Program-made: the position numbers and the translations under genes | The notes under the pieces: model-generated | Told to the model about the DNA's origin: nothing | The model's database searches: none | What the model saw: the letters and a program-made list of their open reading frames with translations, nothing else | Shown: piece by piece, positions 7,513-15,821 of the stretch | How positions within the stretch are numbered: position 1 is the first letter of the stretch | Layout of the letters: each line of letters begins with the position of its first letter | Assembly: GCF_017939705.1 (NCBI RefSeq) | Contig: NZ_JAGKSQ010000002.1 | Coordinates: 248,001 to 312,000 of the forward strand | Direction of reading: 5' to 3' | Source of the DNA: Halalkalibacter suaedae | GTDB taxonomy: Bacteria > Bacillota > Bacilli > Bacillales > Bacillaceae_D | DNA length: 64,000 bases

Positions 7513-8118
7513 ATGCGTCTAGAGCGATTAAATACAAATAAATTTAAAGTGTTCTTAACATATGATGATATGCGTGAACGGGGGTTAACGAAAGAAGATC
7601 TTTGGCAGGACCTCCCTAAAGTGCACGATTTATTTCGAGATATGATGCATGAGGCTGATGATGAACTAGGGTTTAAGGTTGATGGACCAATTGCAGTTGA
7701 AGTTTATGCTATGCCTGCCCAAGGTATGATTATAATAGTATCAAAAAGCGATGCAGATGATTTTGATGAAGAAGGTTTTGAAGAAGGCTATATTGAGATG
7801 CAAGTAACATTAGATGAGACAGATGACATTTTTTATGAGTTCGAAAATATAGAAGATGTTATTGCTCTCACGTCTAGACTATATCCCTTTGGTATTAGAG
7901 GAGGCAGCCTTTATGCCTTTGAAAGTCGCTATTTCATCCGATTTGATGAATTTGATTTCGATATGAATAATGAAGAGGCATTTGTTGCGTTATTATCTGA
8001 GTTTGGTACACCTTCAACAGTTTCCTCTCATCGGGTTGAAGAATATGGAAAAGAAATTATCATGTACGAGGCAATGCAGCGATTATATGTACATTTCATT
8101 AAAAGGAAACAGGACTGA
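7513..8118 (+). CDS. mecB: MecA/YpbH-family ClpC adaptor protein
   Basis: A 201-aa adaptor of the MecA family. The N-terminus MRLERLNTNKFKVFLTYDD matches the conserved MecA start, and the acidic middle leads to a C-terminal domain that binds ClpC. ATG 7513 is chosen over upstream in-frame 7465 because GAGGAGGG lies just ahead and the family starts exactly here. MecA-type adaptors deliver substrates such as ComK to ClpCP; the paralogue YpbH (MecB) is the syntenic match. The TGA stop lies inside the left arm of the downstream terminator, so transcription ends immediately. Confidence 0.9.
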   Translation: MRLERLNTNKFKVFLTYDDMRERGLTKEDLWQDLPKVHDLFRDMMHEADDELGFKVDGPIAVEVYAMPAQGMIIIVSKSDADDFDEEGFEEGYIEMQVTLDETDDIFYEFENIEDVIALTSRLYPFGIRGGSLYAFESRYFIRFDEFDFDMNNEEAFVALLSEFGTPSTVSSHRVEEYGKEIIMYEAMQRLYVHFIKRKQD

Positions 8119-8141
8119 TCGGTTTTCAGTCCTCTTTTTTT
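8111..8141 (+). terminator. Intrinsic terminator overlapping the mecB stop codon
   Basis: Eight-bp stem AGGACTGA / TCAGTCCT, seven-base loop, then C and seven T. The TGA stop of mecB (8116-8118) is part of the stem. Confidence 0.88.
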
Positions 8142-8187
8142 ATGTTAGGTTAAACGGAAAAGGGAATAAAAAGTGTTCAAAAAAAAG

Positions 8188-8216
8188 TGGAAATTCGATT
8201 ATGATTTGATTATAGT
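8188..8216 (+). promoter_or_regulatory. Candidate SigA promoter for the glutamate dehydrogenase gene
   Basis: TGGAAA at 8188 and TATAGT at 8211, 17-base spacing. The -35 matches consensus at four of six positions. It lies 50 bases before the gene start. Confidence 0.4.
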
Positions 8217-8265
8217 AAATTGGTGTGACAGGTTTAAGTGAAACTCATTAGAGGTGAAAAAACAC

Positions 8266-9528
8266 ATGGATGAAAAAATGAAGAGTACAGAGCAAATGGA
8301 CGTACTCCTTTCAACACAACAAGTAATTAAAAAGGCTTTGGACAAGCTTGGCTATCCAGAAGAAATGTTTGAGTTATTAAAAGAGCCAATTCGAATGCTA
8401 ACTGTTCGGATCCCAATTCGAATGGATGATGGGTCGACGAAAATATTTACGGGGTATCGTGCACAACACAATGATGCTGTTGGTCCAACAAAAGGTGGTG
8501 TTCGCTTTCACCCACATGTCAGTGAGAAGGAAGTAAAGGCATTATCCATTTGGATGAGTTTGAAGGCTGGGATTGTGGATCTCCCATACGGAGGAGGTAA
8601 AGGTGGAATTATTTGCGATCCTCGTGAAATGTCTTTTCGTGAGTTAGAGCGATTAAGTCGCGGTTATGTTCGAGCGATAAGCCAGATTGTAGGTCCAACA
8701 AAGGATATTCCAGCACCAGATGTGTTTACTAATTCACAAATCATGGCTTGGATGCTTGATGAGTATAGTCGGATTCGCGAATTTGATTCTCCTGGCTTTA
8801 TAACAGGGAAACCACTTGTTCTTGGCGGTTCACATGGTAGAGAATCGGCTACTGCAAAAGGAGTAACCATTTGTATACGTGAAGCAGCTAAGAAAAGAGG
8901 AATTGATATAGATGGAGCCCGAGTAGTAATTCAAGGATTTGGAAATGCGGGTAGCTTTTTAGCTAAATTCATGCATGATGCAGGAGCGATCGTTGTTGGA
9001 ATTTCGGACGCTTACGGTGGATTATACGATCCTGAGGGTCTTGACGTTGATTATTTATTAGATCGTAGAGATAGCTTTGGTACAGTTACAAAGTTGTTTA
9101 AAGAAACAATCACAAACAAGGAACTTTTGGAACTTGACTGTGATATCCTCGTTCCAGCAGCAATCGAGAACCAAATTACCGAGGAAAATGCTCATAATAT
9201 TAAAGCATCTATTATTGTTGAAGCAGCCAATGGCCCAACAACGATGGAAGCAACGAGAATTTTAACTGAACGTGATATATTATTAGTTCCAGATGTGTTG
9301 GCAAGTGCGGGTGGTGTAACGGTTTCTTATTTTGAGTGGGTTCAAAATAATCAAGGATATTATTGGACAGAGGATGAAGTTGAAGGTCGTTTAGAAAAAG
9401 TAATGGTTCAATCATTTGAAACGATCTATCAGACGGCTCGGAATCGAAAAGTAGACATGCGTTTAGCTGCTTATATGACAGGCGTGAGAAAAATGGCGGA
9501 AGCTTCACGTTTCCGTGGCTGGGTATAA
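8266..9528 (+). CDS. gudB: NAD-dependent glutamate dehydrogenase (GudB/RocG family)
   Basis: A 420-aa Glu/Leu/Phe/Val dehydrogenase that converts glutamate to 2-oxoglutarate and ammonia. Visible motifs are PTKGGVRFHP (substrate site), LPYGGGKGGI (catalytic lysine), the PAPDV hinge and the Rossmann segment GFGNAGSF. ATG 8266 has AGAGGTG nine bases upstream; the GTG at 8254 lies inside that site. The order gudB-ypdA-(prsW) matches the B. subtilis gudB locus. The tandem nine-base duplication that inactivates GudB in laboratory B. subtilis is not present, so the enzyme should be active. Confidence 0.93.
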   Translation: MDEKMKSTEQMDVLLSTQQVIKKALDKLGYPEEMFELLKEPIRMLTVRIPIRMDDGSTKIFTGYRAQHNDAVGPTKGGVRFHPHVSEKEVKALSIWMSLKAGIVDLPYGGGKGGIICDPREMSFRELERLSRGYVRAISQIVGPTKDIPAPDVFTNSQIMAWMLDEYSRIREFDSPGFITGKPLVLGGSHGRESATAKGVTICIREAAKKRGIDIDGARVVIQGFGNAGSFLAKFMHDAGAIVVGISDAYGGLYDPEGLDVDYLLDRRDSFGTVTKLFKETITNKELLELDCDILVPAAIENQITEENAHNIKASIIVEAANGPTTMEATRILTERDILLVPDVLASAGGVTVSYFEWVQNNQGYYWTEDEVEGRLEKVMVQSFETIYQTARNRKVDMRLAAYMTGVRKMAEASRFRGWV

Positions 9529-9546
9529 TCTGGTATACTAAATAAA

Positions 9547-9582
9547 AAAATCCCTTGTGTCTAAGATACAGGGGATTTTATT
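9547..9582 (+). terminator. Intrinsic terminator
   Basis: AAAATCCC...GGGGATTTT dyad with an inner TGT/ACA pairing, followed by TATT, between the gudB stop and the bdr start. Confidence 0.75.
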
Positions 9583-9594
9583 GTAGGTGATAAG

Positions 9595-10563
9595 ATGAGA
9601 AAAGAACAGGTCATTATAATTGGTGGAGGACCTTGCGGCTTGTCTGCAGCGATTGCCTGTATGGATAGGGGATTGGATCCATTAGTAATTGAAAAGGAAA
9701 ATGTTGTGAATTCTATCTACAACTATCCAACACATCAGACTTTTTTCAGTACGAGTGAAAAATTAGAAATTGGTGGCGTAGCTTTCATGACAGAAGAGCG
9801 AAAGCCAAGACGAAATCAGGCACTCGTCTATTATCGGGACGTCGTAAAACGTAAAAATATTAGAATTCATTCTTATGAGCGTGTTTTGTCAGTAAAGAAA
9901 TATGTTGAAGGTTTTACCGTAGATACAACAAATGATACATATGAAGCTAATTTTGTTATTGTTGCGACAGGATATTATGATTCACCAAATCTAATGAATA
10001 TACCTGGAGAAGATCAAGATCATGTTTATCATTATTTTAAAGAAGCACATCCGTTTTTTGATATGGATGTGGTGGTTATCGGTGGAAAGAATTCTGCTGT
10101 AGATGCTTCACTAGAACTCGAAAAAGCTGGGGCTAGAGTAACCAACTTATATCGTGGAAGTCACTATTCAAACAGTGTCAAGCCATGGATTTTACCTGAG
10201 TTTGAAGCACTCGTTCGTCATGGGAAGATTGGAATGGAATTTGAAGCGAGTATTAAGGAAATCACAGCTACTCACGTTATTTATGAAGTAAACAGTATAG
10301 AAAAGAAAATTAAAGCGGATGCAGTGTTTGCAATGACTGGGTATCACCCAGATCATACATTTATCCAAAGTATGGGGGTGAGTGTAGATTCAGAAACAGG
10401 GAGACCGTTTTTTGAACCAGAATCGATGGAAACGAATGTAGAAGGCCTTTATATTGCGGGTGTTATTGCAGCAGGTAATGATGCGAATGAAATCTTCATT
10501 GAGAATGGGCGTTTTCATGGAGGATTAATTGCTAAACATATAGTAGAGATGGACAATGATTAG
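9595..10563 (+). CDS. bdr: Bacilliredoxin reductase Bdr (YpdA)
   Basis: A 322-aa flavoprotein of the thioredoxin-reductase-like YpdA family. It uses NADPH to reduce bacilliredoxins oxidised to the bacillithiol mixed disulphide. The FAD motif GGGPCGLSAA starts at residue 10 and includes Cys14, the conserved active-site cysteine of YpdA. The NADPH Rossmann motif VVIGGKNSAVDASLEL lies mid-protein and a second FAD motif (GLYIAGVIAAGNDANE) near the C-terminus. No CxxC pair is present, separating it from TrxB. Synteny with gudB supports the call. Confidence 0.92.
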   Translation: MRKEQVIIIGGGPCGLSAAIACMDRGLDPLVIEKENVVNSIYNYPTHQTFFSTSEKLEIGGVAFMTEERKPRRNQALVYYRDVVKRKNIRIHSYERVLSVKKYVEGFTVDTTNDTYEANFVIVATGYYDSPNLMNIPGEDQDHVYHYFKEAHPFFDMDVVVIGGKNSAVDASLELEKAGARVTNLYRGSHYSNSVKPWILPEFEALVRHGKIGMEFEASIKEITATHVIYEVNSIEKKIKADAVFAMTGYHPDHTFIQSMGVSVDSETGRPFFEPESMETNVEGLYIAGVIAAGNDANEIFIENGRFHGGLIAKHIVEMDND

Positions 10564-10588
10564 TTGGAACTACGGTTATAAAACTGAA

Positions 10589-10623
10589 AATCCAGCTGTA
10601 AGTTATTAGCTTACGGCTGGATT
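10589..10623. terminator. Bidirectional terminator between convergent bdr and ansA
   Basis: Fourteen-bp stem AATCCAGCTGTAAG / CTTACGGCTGGATT (one G-T pair) with a seven-base loop between the two convergent genes. A tracts on the left and a T-rich right side serve both directions. Confidence 0.8.
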
Positions 10624-10629
10624 ATTTCG

Positions 10630-11598
10630 CTATTTTAGAAATGCATCTTGTAAATTGGTATGGTCGGTTGTCTGTTCAAGTACAGCCATCAGTTTCAGAC
10701 GTGCCTTAGGTCCATTTAAGCCATTTGTGAAAATAACTCCTAAATCTTTAAGCATCTTACCGCCACCTTCATAGGCGTAAGTATCTTGAACGACACCATT
10801 GAAGCAACGCGAGACTAATACAACCGGAGTATTTCGTTTAATTAATTCATTAAGTGCTGGGAGAATGGAAGGAGGGATATTTCCTTGACCCATTGCTTCA
10901 ATGACTAGACCGTCTATGTTTGTACTACTGATTGCTTCTAATATAGAATTATCCATTCCTGCATATGTTTTTAACAAGGCTACATTTTTTGTCAATTTAG
11001 TTAGTGGATAGGTTTCTCTCGTAGCTAATGTATGGTGGAATGAAACTCCCCGTTTCGTCACAATGCCAATAGGTCCATATTGGGGGCTCTGGAATGTTGC
11101 GATATTACTTGAATGTGTTTTTGTGACATTTTTTGCCGTATGTATTTCATCATTGAGTACGACAAGCACACCTTTCCCAGAGGCTTGATCACTCTCCGCT
11201 ACTCTGACAGATGCAATTAAGTTATGAGGACCATCCGCCCCTAACTCGTTACTAGAACGCATCGCACCAGTAATCACGACTGGAATATCCCAATCAAGAA
11301 GTAGATCCAATAAATAAGCTGTCTCCTCAAGAGTATCTGTCCCGTGAGTAACAACGATTCCATCGAGCTTATCTTCTCGGACTCTTTCCTTTAGTCGTTC
11401 GGCTAAATCAACCATTAAATTCGGAGTCATATGCGGTGAAGGTAAATTTAAATAATCATCAACAATAACAGATGCGATGGTTGAAAGGGACTCTATTGTG
11501 GAATATAATGGGTTTACTAGATGTGTGGTAACAGATCCTTGTTCATTTTCATGCATAGCGATCGTTCCACCAGTATGCAACACTAATATCTTTTTCAT
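10630..11598 (-). CDS. ansA: L-asparaginase, type I cytoplasmic
   Basis: A 322-aa asparaginase that hydrolyses asparagine to aspartate and ammonia. The two catalytic threonine motifs are present: HTGGTIA (residues 8-14) and THGTDT (84-89). There is no signal peptide, so it is the cytoplasmic type I enzyme. The minus-strand ATG has GAGGTG about seven bases upstream. It is transcribed divergently from prsW and convergently to bdr. The 110-base region to prsW must hold the promoters of both; I could not identify a convincing one. Confidence 0.92.
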   Translation of the reverse strand: MKKILVLHTGGTIAMHENEQGSVTTHLVNPLYSTIESLSTIASVIVDDYLNLPSPHMTPNLMVDLAERLKERVREDKLDGIVVTHGTDTLEETAYLLDLLLDWDIPVVITGAMRSSNELGADGPHNLIASVRVAESDQASGKGVLVVLNDEIHTAKNVTKTHSSNIATFQSPQYGPIGIVTKRGVSFHHTLATRETYPLTKLTKNVALLKTYAGMDNSILEAISSTNIDGLVIEAMGQGNIPPSILPALNELIKRNTPVVLVSRCFNGVVQDTYAYEGGGKMLKDLGVIFTNGLNGPKARLKLMAVLEQTTDHTNLQDAFLK

Positions 11599-11708
11599 TT
11601 TAGCACCTCAACTTTATGTATCTATGATGTTAGTTTATCACAATATCTTTATTTAGCCTTTTTTTATACTCAATAAACCTAATGATGAATTAGAAGAAAG
11701 GATTAATA

Positions 11709-12356
11709 ATGTTTGCCCTTATTACTGCAGCGATCGCTCCAGGCATGGCCTTATTATCTTATTTTTATTTACGAAACCACTATAATGATACAACAATCGG
11801 TCTAATTTTTAGAACCTTTTTTATTGGTGCTCTCCTAGTGTTTCCTGTTATGGTATTACAGTACGCTTTTACAACCGAGGGTTATTTTGAGCAAGCTTTT
11901 GTACGTGCCTTTCTTTTATATGGGTTTACTGAGGAGTTCTTTAAATGGTTTTTACTCTACTTTTTTACGTATCAGCACGCAATGTTTACTAGGAGATATG
12001 ACGGAATCGTTTTTGGGGTTTCGCTTTCTTTAGGTTTTGCTTCTTTGGAGAACCTATTCTATCTCATTGCAAATGGTTTAGAAACGGCTATTGGTCGTGC
12101 ACTTTTACCCGTTTCGAGTCATGCGTTGTACGGAGTGTTAATGGGTTATTATTTGGGTAGGAGTAAAGTAGAAGCAGAAAAACGAAAAAGGTATTTAGCT
12201 TATTCATTACTTTTGCCTGTTATATCACATGGTAGCTATGATTTAATTCTGGTTGTTTTTGATATGTACTTTCTAATTGGCATCGTTCCTTTTATGTTTT
12301 TCTTATGGTGGGTTGCTTTGAAGAAGGTGAAGCGGGCGAATGAGCTAGATATCTAA
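11709..12356 (+). CDS. prsW: Intramembrane protease PrsW
   Basis: A 215-aa polytopic membrane protein of the PrsW family, the site-1 protease that cleaves anti-sigma factor RsiW in B. subtilis to release SigW. Conserved segments are FTEEFFKW (E75-E76), the SLGFASLENLFY helix, SHALYGVLMGYYLG and ISHGSYDL near the C-terminus, all lying in membrane helices. The start has AAAGGA upstream. In B. subtilis prsW (ypdC) is followed directly by sleB; here a zinc-ribbon gene and the methionine cluster intervene. No rsiW/sigW genes are in the window. Confidence 0.92.
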   Translation: MFALITAAIAPGMALLSYFYLRNHYNDTTIGLIFRTFFIGALLVFPVMVLQYAFTTEGYFEQAFVRAFLLYGFTEEFFKWFLLYFFTYQHAMFTRRYDGIVFGVSLSLGFASLENLFYLIANGLETAIGRALLPVSSHALYGVLMGYYLGRSKVEAEKRKRYLAYSLLLPVISHGSYDLILVVFDMYFLIGIVPFMFFLWWVALKKVKRANELDI

Positions 12357-12383
12357 TTTAGGAGTATGGATGGAGGAGTTACG

Positions 12384-12548
12384 ATGATTACAAACAAACG
12401 ATACCGGATCGTCATTCGTTGTTCACAATGTGGTGAAAAGTATATTTTACGTGGAAGACAAAATGAACAAGGTGAATATGAAACCGGATTTAAAAGATGT
12501 GTATGTGGAAATGAAGCCCATTTACATGTTGATGCAACACCTGAGTAA
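12384..12548 (+). CDS. Small zinc-ribbon-like protein
   Basis: A 54-aa protein with CSQC near residues 13-16 and CVC near 37-39, a likely four-cysteine zinc ribbon if a further ligand contributes. ATG 12384 follows GGAGGAG by five bases; an ATG at 12366 would add six residues but lacks a site. It is 27 bases downstream of prsW and probably cotranscribed. I do not recognise a named family; nucleic-acid binding is a guess from the ribbon. Confidence 0.65.
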   Translation: MITNKRYRIVIRCSQCGEKYILRGRQNEQGEYETGFKRCVCGNEAHLHVDATPE

Positions 12549-12649
12549 GCTTAGAAAAGAGAAGTTGATTTTTAAATTCTATTAAAAAAATCTCTTGCAA
12601 AATGACCTAACTTGTTGTAATTTTAGACTAATAAAATAATTTTTGAATT

Positions 12650-12806
12650 CTTATCAAGAGAGACGGAGGGAATGGCCCTATGATGTCTCAGCAACCAGCC
12701 TATAGTAGGTCAGGTGCTAAATCCATCAAGTCATTGACTTGAAAGATAAGAAGGAGTGCTTGCTGATAACAACAACACCTTCTTCTTACCGAGAAGGTGT
12801 TTTTTA
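12650..12806 (+). promoter_or_regulatory. SAM-I (S-box) riboswitch with transcription terminator
   Basis: The S-box core is recognisable in order: P1 5' strand CTTATC (12650-12655), AAGAGAGACGGAGGGA, GGCCCTATGA, CAGCAACC, GGTGCTAA and the closing GAAAGATAAG, with P1 3' strand GATAAG at 12745-12750. A terminator follows: ACACCTTCT (12775-12783) / AGAAGGTGT (12792-12800) plus six T. AAGAAGG at 12748-12754, just after P1, can pair with CCTTCTT at 12778-12784 to form the antiterminator. With SAM bound, P1 forms and transcription stops; without SAM it reads into metI. Confidence 0.96.
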
Positions 12807-12826
12807 TTATACTTAGGGGGATTAAC

Positions 12827-13945
12827 ATGAATCGTGAAAAATTAGAAACAATTTTAGTGCAAATTGGAAATAGATCAGAGGATCGAACTGGAACCATTAA
12901 TACACCTGTTTATTTTTCGACAGCGTACCGACACACTGGAATTGGTGAATCAACAGGATATGATTATGCGAGAACAGGAAATCCAACTCGAGAAGTCGTT
13001 GAAAATGCAATCGCTACCCTTGAAGAGGGAGACAGGGGCTTTGCGTGTAGTTCTGGTATGGCTGCAATCCAAACTGTTTTCTCTTTATTTGAACAAGGTG
13101 ATGAGATTCTAGCGTCTAAAGATTTATACGGAGGTACTTATCGTTTATTTGAACAAGGCTGGAACCGATGGGGGCTGTCATTCGCTTATGCTGATCCCCG
13201 GAATCTTGAAGAATTTGAAAAGTCGATTAATGAAAGAACGAAAGCGTTATTTATTGAAACACCGACAAACCCACTAATGCAGGAAGCTTCGATTCCTGAT
13301 TTGGCAAAGTTAGCCGAAAAACATGGACTATTGTTAATAGTAGATAATACCTTCTATACCCCGTTATTACAGCAACCACTTGTGGATGGGGCTCACATCG
13401 TCATACATAGTGCCTCTAAATATTTAGGTGGACATAATGATGTCATTGCGGGATTAATTGTTGCACGAGGTGAAGAGCTTTGTAATAAATTATTCTACTA
13501 TCATAATGGAATAGGGGCAATCCTTTCAGCGTTTGACTCTTGGCTACTAATAAGAGGAATGAAAACGTTAGCCTTGAGAATGGAAAAACACGAGTCAAAT
13601 GCGAAAGCACTTGTTTCATATTTAGAAACACAAGATGGAGTAACAGATGTGCTGTATCCAGGTAAAGGTGGAATGATCTCATTTCGTATTTTAGACGAAA
13701 AGTGGGTTAATCCATTCTTGCAACAGTTAAAGCTAGTTTCATTTGCAGAAAGTCTTGGTGGAGTAGAAAGCTTAATGACGTACCCTGCTACACAAACTCA
13801 TATGGATATTCCTGAAGACATTCGTATTGCGAATGGTGTGTGTAATAGACTACTACGCTTTTCTGTTGGTATAGAACGTGAACAAGATTTAATTCAAGAT
13901 TTAGATCAAGCATTTCGTTATGTAAAGGAACAGGTTGGTCGTTAA
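12827..13945 (+). CDS. metI: Cystathionine gamma-synthase / O-acetylhomoserine thiolyase MetI
   Basis: A 372-aa PLP enzyme of the Cys/Met metabolism family. SSGMAAIQ, the IETPTNPLMQ segment and the PLP lysine K198 in SASKYLGGHND are present. B. subtilis MetI has both cystathionine gamma-synthase and O-acetylhomoserine thiolyase activity. ATG 12827 has AGGGGG six bases upstream, just after the riboswitch terminator. It is the first gene of the S-box unit metI-yitJ-metH. Unlike B. subtilis, no metC follows, so cystathionine lyase must be elsewhere or sulphide is used directly. Confidence 0.92.
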   Translation: MNREKLETILVQIGNRSEDRTGTINTPVYFSTAYRHTGIGESTGYDYARTGNPTREVVENAIATLEEGDRGFACSSGMAAIQTVFSLFEQGDEILASKDLYGGTYRLFEQGWNRWGLSFAYADPRNLEEFEKSINERTKALFIETPTNPLMQEASIPDLAKLAEKHGLLLIVDNTFYTPLLQQPLVDGAHIVIHSASKYLGGHNDVIAGLIVARGEELCNKLFYYHNGIGAILSAFDSWLLIRGMKTLALRMEKHESNAKALVSYLETQDGVTDVLYPGKGGMISFRILDEKWVNPFLQQLKLVSFAESLGGVESLMTYPATQTHMDIPEDIRIANGVCNRLLRFSVGIEREQDLIQDLDQAFRYVKEQVGR

Positions 13946-13960
13946 TAAGGGGGAGAGTAG

Positions 13961-15793
13961 ATGAAGAATTTTTTAGAAAGATTGGCTACAGAGATACTTA
14001 TTGGCGACGGGGCAATGGGAACGGTTCTTTATGAACAGGGTATTGATCAATGCTTTGAAGAGATAAATCTAACAAAACCAGACAAGATCATTGATGTTCA
14101 TCTTCAATACATTCAAGCAGGTGCTGATGTTATTCAAACAAATACGTATGCAGCAAATAGATTAAAGCTTGAAAAGTATGGATTAATTGACAAGGTTCCA
14201 GAAATTAACCGTAAAGCAGTAGAGTTAGCCCAACAAGCAGCGACAGAGGCTACGTATATTTTTGGAACGGTTGGTGGGATTCGGCGTTTTCATTTAGAAG
14301 AGTGGGAACTAGAAGTAATTGAAGAAGCATTTAAAGAACAAATTGAAGTGCTAGTAGCAGCTGGAGTCGATGGGCTTTTACTTGAAACCTTTTACGACTT
14401 AGAAGAAGCGATTATGGCAGTGACACTCGCTCGACGTTTGACTGATTTGCCGATTGTCATGAACATTTCACTAGGTGAGGTTGGGGTGTTAAATGGTGGG
14501 ATTGCTGTGTCTGATGCATTCGATCAATTGTATTTAAGTGGTGCAGATATAGTAGGGTTGAACTGTCGTATGGGGCCGTTTCATATGCTTCGTTCATTTG
14601 AAACGATTCCATTGCCTGCTAAAGGTTATTTTTCTGCTTTTCCAAATGCAAGTCTACCTGATTATCGTGATGGTCGAGTGTTTTATCAATCGAATGCGGA
14701 CTATTTTGAATCAATGGGTAGGAAATTTGTTGAACAGGGTGTACGTTTTTTAGGCGGGTGCTGCGGTACAACGCCAGCTCATATTGAGGCATTTGCACAA
14801 GTTAAGGCAACGGAAAAACCAGTTACGAATAAAATCGTACGTCCTATTGTCTTTACTACATTAGAGTCTCAGGTAACAAAACGTAATCAAAAGCCTTTAA
14901 CTGAAATAATTAAAGTGAAAAAATCGGTCATTGTTGAGTTAGATCCACCGAAAAAATTAAATACTGTTAAATTTATGCAAGGAGCACAGGCATTAAAGAA
15001 CGCAGGTGTTGATGCCGTAACAATGGCAGACAATTCCCTTGCCTCTCCTCGAGTAGACAATTTGGCATTGGGTTCAATGATTAAAAGTCAGGGAGTGCGT
15101 CCACTCGTTCATATTACCTGCCGTGATCGTAATCTAATTGGACTTCAATCTCACTTAATGGGACTGCATGCTTTAGGAATAGATGATGTGCTTGCAATTA
15201 CTGGTGACCCTACAAAAGTTGGTGATTTTCCAGGAGCAACCTCTGTCTATGATCTAACATCTTTTCAATTAATTCAATTCATTAAGCAATTAAATGAAGG
15301 GCTTTCTTTTTCAGGCAAGGAGCTTGGCCAAAAAGCTTCTTTCTCGATCGGGGCAGCATTTAATCCTAACGTTCGTCATTTAGATAAGGCTGTTCAACGA
15401 ATGGAGAAAAAGATTGAAAGTGGTGCTGATTATTTTATGACACAGCCAATGTATAGTGCTGATCAAATAGAGGCGCTCTATCATGAAACGAAGCATATTG
15501 AACAACCAATTTATATTGGAATTATGCCACTAACAGGCACAAGAAATGCAGAATTTTTGCACAATGAAGTTCCGGGAATTAAGCTCACCGATGATATTCG
15601 TCAAGCAATGGCGGCATGCGGTGAAAATAGAGATGCTGCAACCCTTGAAGGATTAACGATTGCGAAATCATTGATTGACACAGCACTTACCTATTTTAAT
15701 GGAATATATTTAATTACTCCATTTTTACGTTATGAAATGACTGTCGAGTTAACGAATTATATTCATGCACAGAAATTATCGTTACAAAACTAG
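13961..15793 (+). CDS. yitJ: Bifunctional homocysteine S-methyltransferase / methylenetetrahydrofolate reductase (YitJ type)
   Basis: A 610-aa fusion. Residues 1-290 are a zinc homocysteine S-methyltransferase barrel (GDGAMGTVLYEQG; zinc ligands in LNCRMGP and GGCCGTTPAH). Residues 320-605 are a MetF-like FAD-dependent 5,10-methylene-THF reductase barrel (DPPKKLNT, ITGDPTKVGDFPGA, FMTQPMY). It would supply 5-methyl-THF for MetH and can methylate homocysteine itself. Length and order equal B. subtilis YitJ (612 aa). It starts 15 bases after metI and is cotranscribed under the S-box. Confidence 0.93.
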   Translation: MKNFLERLATEILIGDGAMGTVLYEQGIDQCFEEINLTKPDKIIDVHLQYIQAGADVIQTNTYAANRLKLEKYGLIDKVPEINRKAVELAQQAATEATYIFGTVGGIRRFHLEEWELEVIEEAFKEQIEVLVAAGVDGLLLETFYDLEEAIMAVTLARRLTDLPIVMNISLGEVGVLNGGIAVSDAFDQLYLSGADIVGLNCRMGPFHMLRSFETIPLPAKGYFSAFPNASLPDYRDGRVFYQSNADYFESMGRKFVEQGVRFLGGCCGTTPAHIEAFAQVKATEKPVTNKIVRPIVFTTLESQVTKRNQKPLTEIIKVKKSVIVELDPPKKLNTVKFMQGAQALKNAGVDAVTMADNSLASPRVDNLALGSMIKSQGVRPLVHITCRDRNLIGLQSHLMGLHALGIDDVLAITGDPTKVGDFPGATSVYDLTSFQLIQFIKQLNEGLSFSGKELGQKASFSIGAAFNPNVRHLDKAVQRMEKKIESGADYFMTQPMYSADQIEALYHETKHIEQPIYIGIMPLTGTRNAEFLHNEVPGIKLTDDIRQAMAACGENRDAATLEGLTIAKSLIDTALTYFNGIYLITPFLRYEMTVELTNYIHAQKLSLQN

Positions 15794-15821
15794 ATAGAGA
15801 AGTGGTAGAAGGGATGAACAT